This document shows positions 63,867 to 64,000 of a stretch of DNA of 64,000 nucleotides, in pieces. The position numbers and the translations under genes were made by a program. Positions within the stretch are counted from its first letter, which is position 1, and each line of letters starts with the position of its first letter. Below the pieces are notes generated by a model. It saw only the letters and a program-made list of their open reading frames with translations. It had not been told where the DNA came from and did not search any database. The DNA comes from Mycolicibacterium fallax (lineage in GTDB: Bacteria > Actinomycetota > Actinomycetes > Mycobacteriales > Mycobacteriaceae): positions 1,798,001-1,862,000 of the forward strand of contig NZ_AP022603.1 in NCBI RefSeq assembly GCF_010726955.1. Reading direction: 5' to 3'.

Positions 63867-64000
63867 TCAGGTCGGGGCCGGACCGCGATGGGTGGCCCGC
63901 CGACCGTCGTCGCCGCCCAGGCGCATCGCGGCGAAGCCGAACAGCAGGACCGACAGCGCAGGGGCGCCCAGCAGCAGCAGCATTGCGGCGACCGGGCCGA
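63867..64000 (-). CDS. C-terminal part of a membrane protein gene
   Basis: The last 44 codons of a minus-strand gene that continues beyond the window. One hydrophobic helix (AAMLLLLGAPALSVLLFGFA) and a charged tail (RLGGDDGRRATHRGPAPT). Product not identifiable. Convergent with mmpL. Confidence 0.6.
   Translation of the reverse strand, partial: GPVAAMLLLLGAPALSVLLFGFAAMRLGGDDGRRATHRGPAPT

Overview
The window looks like chromosomal DNA of a mycobacterium (Mycolicibacterium/Mycobacterium type). It has very high GC, an MmpS/MmpL pair, close look-alikes of the mycobacterial metal sensors KmtR and CmtR, many 4-bp ATGA/GTGA gene overlaps and several apparently leaderless starts. No rRNA, tRNA or CRISPR array was seen. 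All identifications come from reading protein motifs; no database search was run.

Region 1 (5-8794) is a tight plus-strand operon: a quinol-type nitric oxide reductase, a small Cys-rich membrane protein, a slipin, and the three antiporter-like complex I subunits NuoL, NuoM and NuoN without the other eleven nuo genes. Region 2 (9038-20635) is a catabolic cluster. It holds two paralogous modules, each a Rieske oxygenase alpha subunit followed by a small helical protein, plus a ferredoxin, SDRs, two amidohydrolases, a TauD-type dioxygenase, an aldehyde dehydrogenase, a thioesterase and a MarR regulator. A 16-bp palindrome recurs before three of its transcription units, so the cluster looks like one regulon. 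The second Rieske protein has Cys in place of the last cluster His. Region 3 (20632-36315) is ordinary mycobacterial metabolism: alcohol dehydrogenase, a TetR with a divergent phosphotransferase, a quinone oxidoreductase, an amine oxidase, hydrolases, a beta-CASP metallo-hydrolase, a PPK2, a cupin, and an Excalibur/thermonuclease pair.

Region 4 (about 36379-51160) is an integrated island of about 14.8 kb. It carries a CmtR-like sensor with a P-type ATPase, an arsenic operon (arsR, acr3, arsC, GNAT, second arsC), a KmtR-like sensor with an MFS exporter, a Tn554-like trio of overlapping recombination genes, and an HTH-ImmA/IrrE protein with an unknown partner. It entered the 3' end of a NERD-domain helicase gene: the displaced original 3' end lies at the left junction (36312-36385), and a diverged replacement 3' end completes the helicase at the right junction.

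Region 5 (51092-59458) is a defence locus: the NERD/UvrD-like helicase and a complete type I Wadjet system (JetABCD). Region 6 (59508-64000) has a TetR divergent from mmpS-mmpL and the end of a membrane protein gene. Three intergenic regions (8838-8971, 21931-22063, 63699-63831) each hold two copies of a ~60-bp nested palindrome, always with a 73-bp period; this is the most striking structure not explained by genes.
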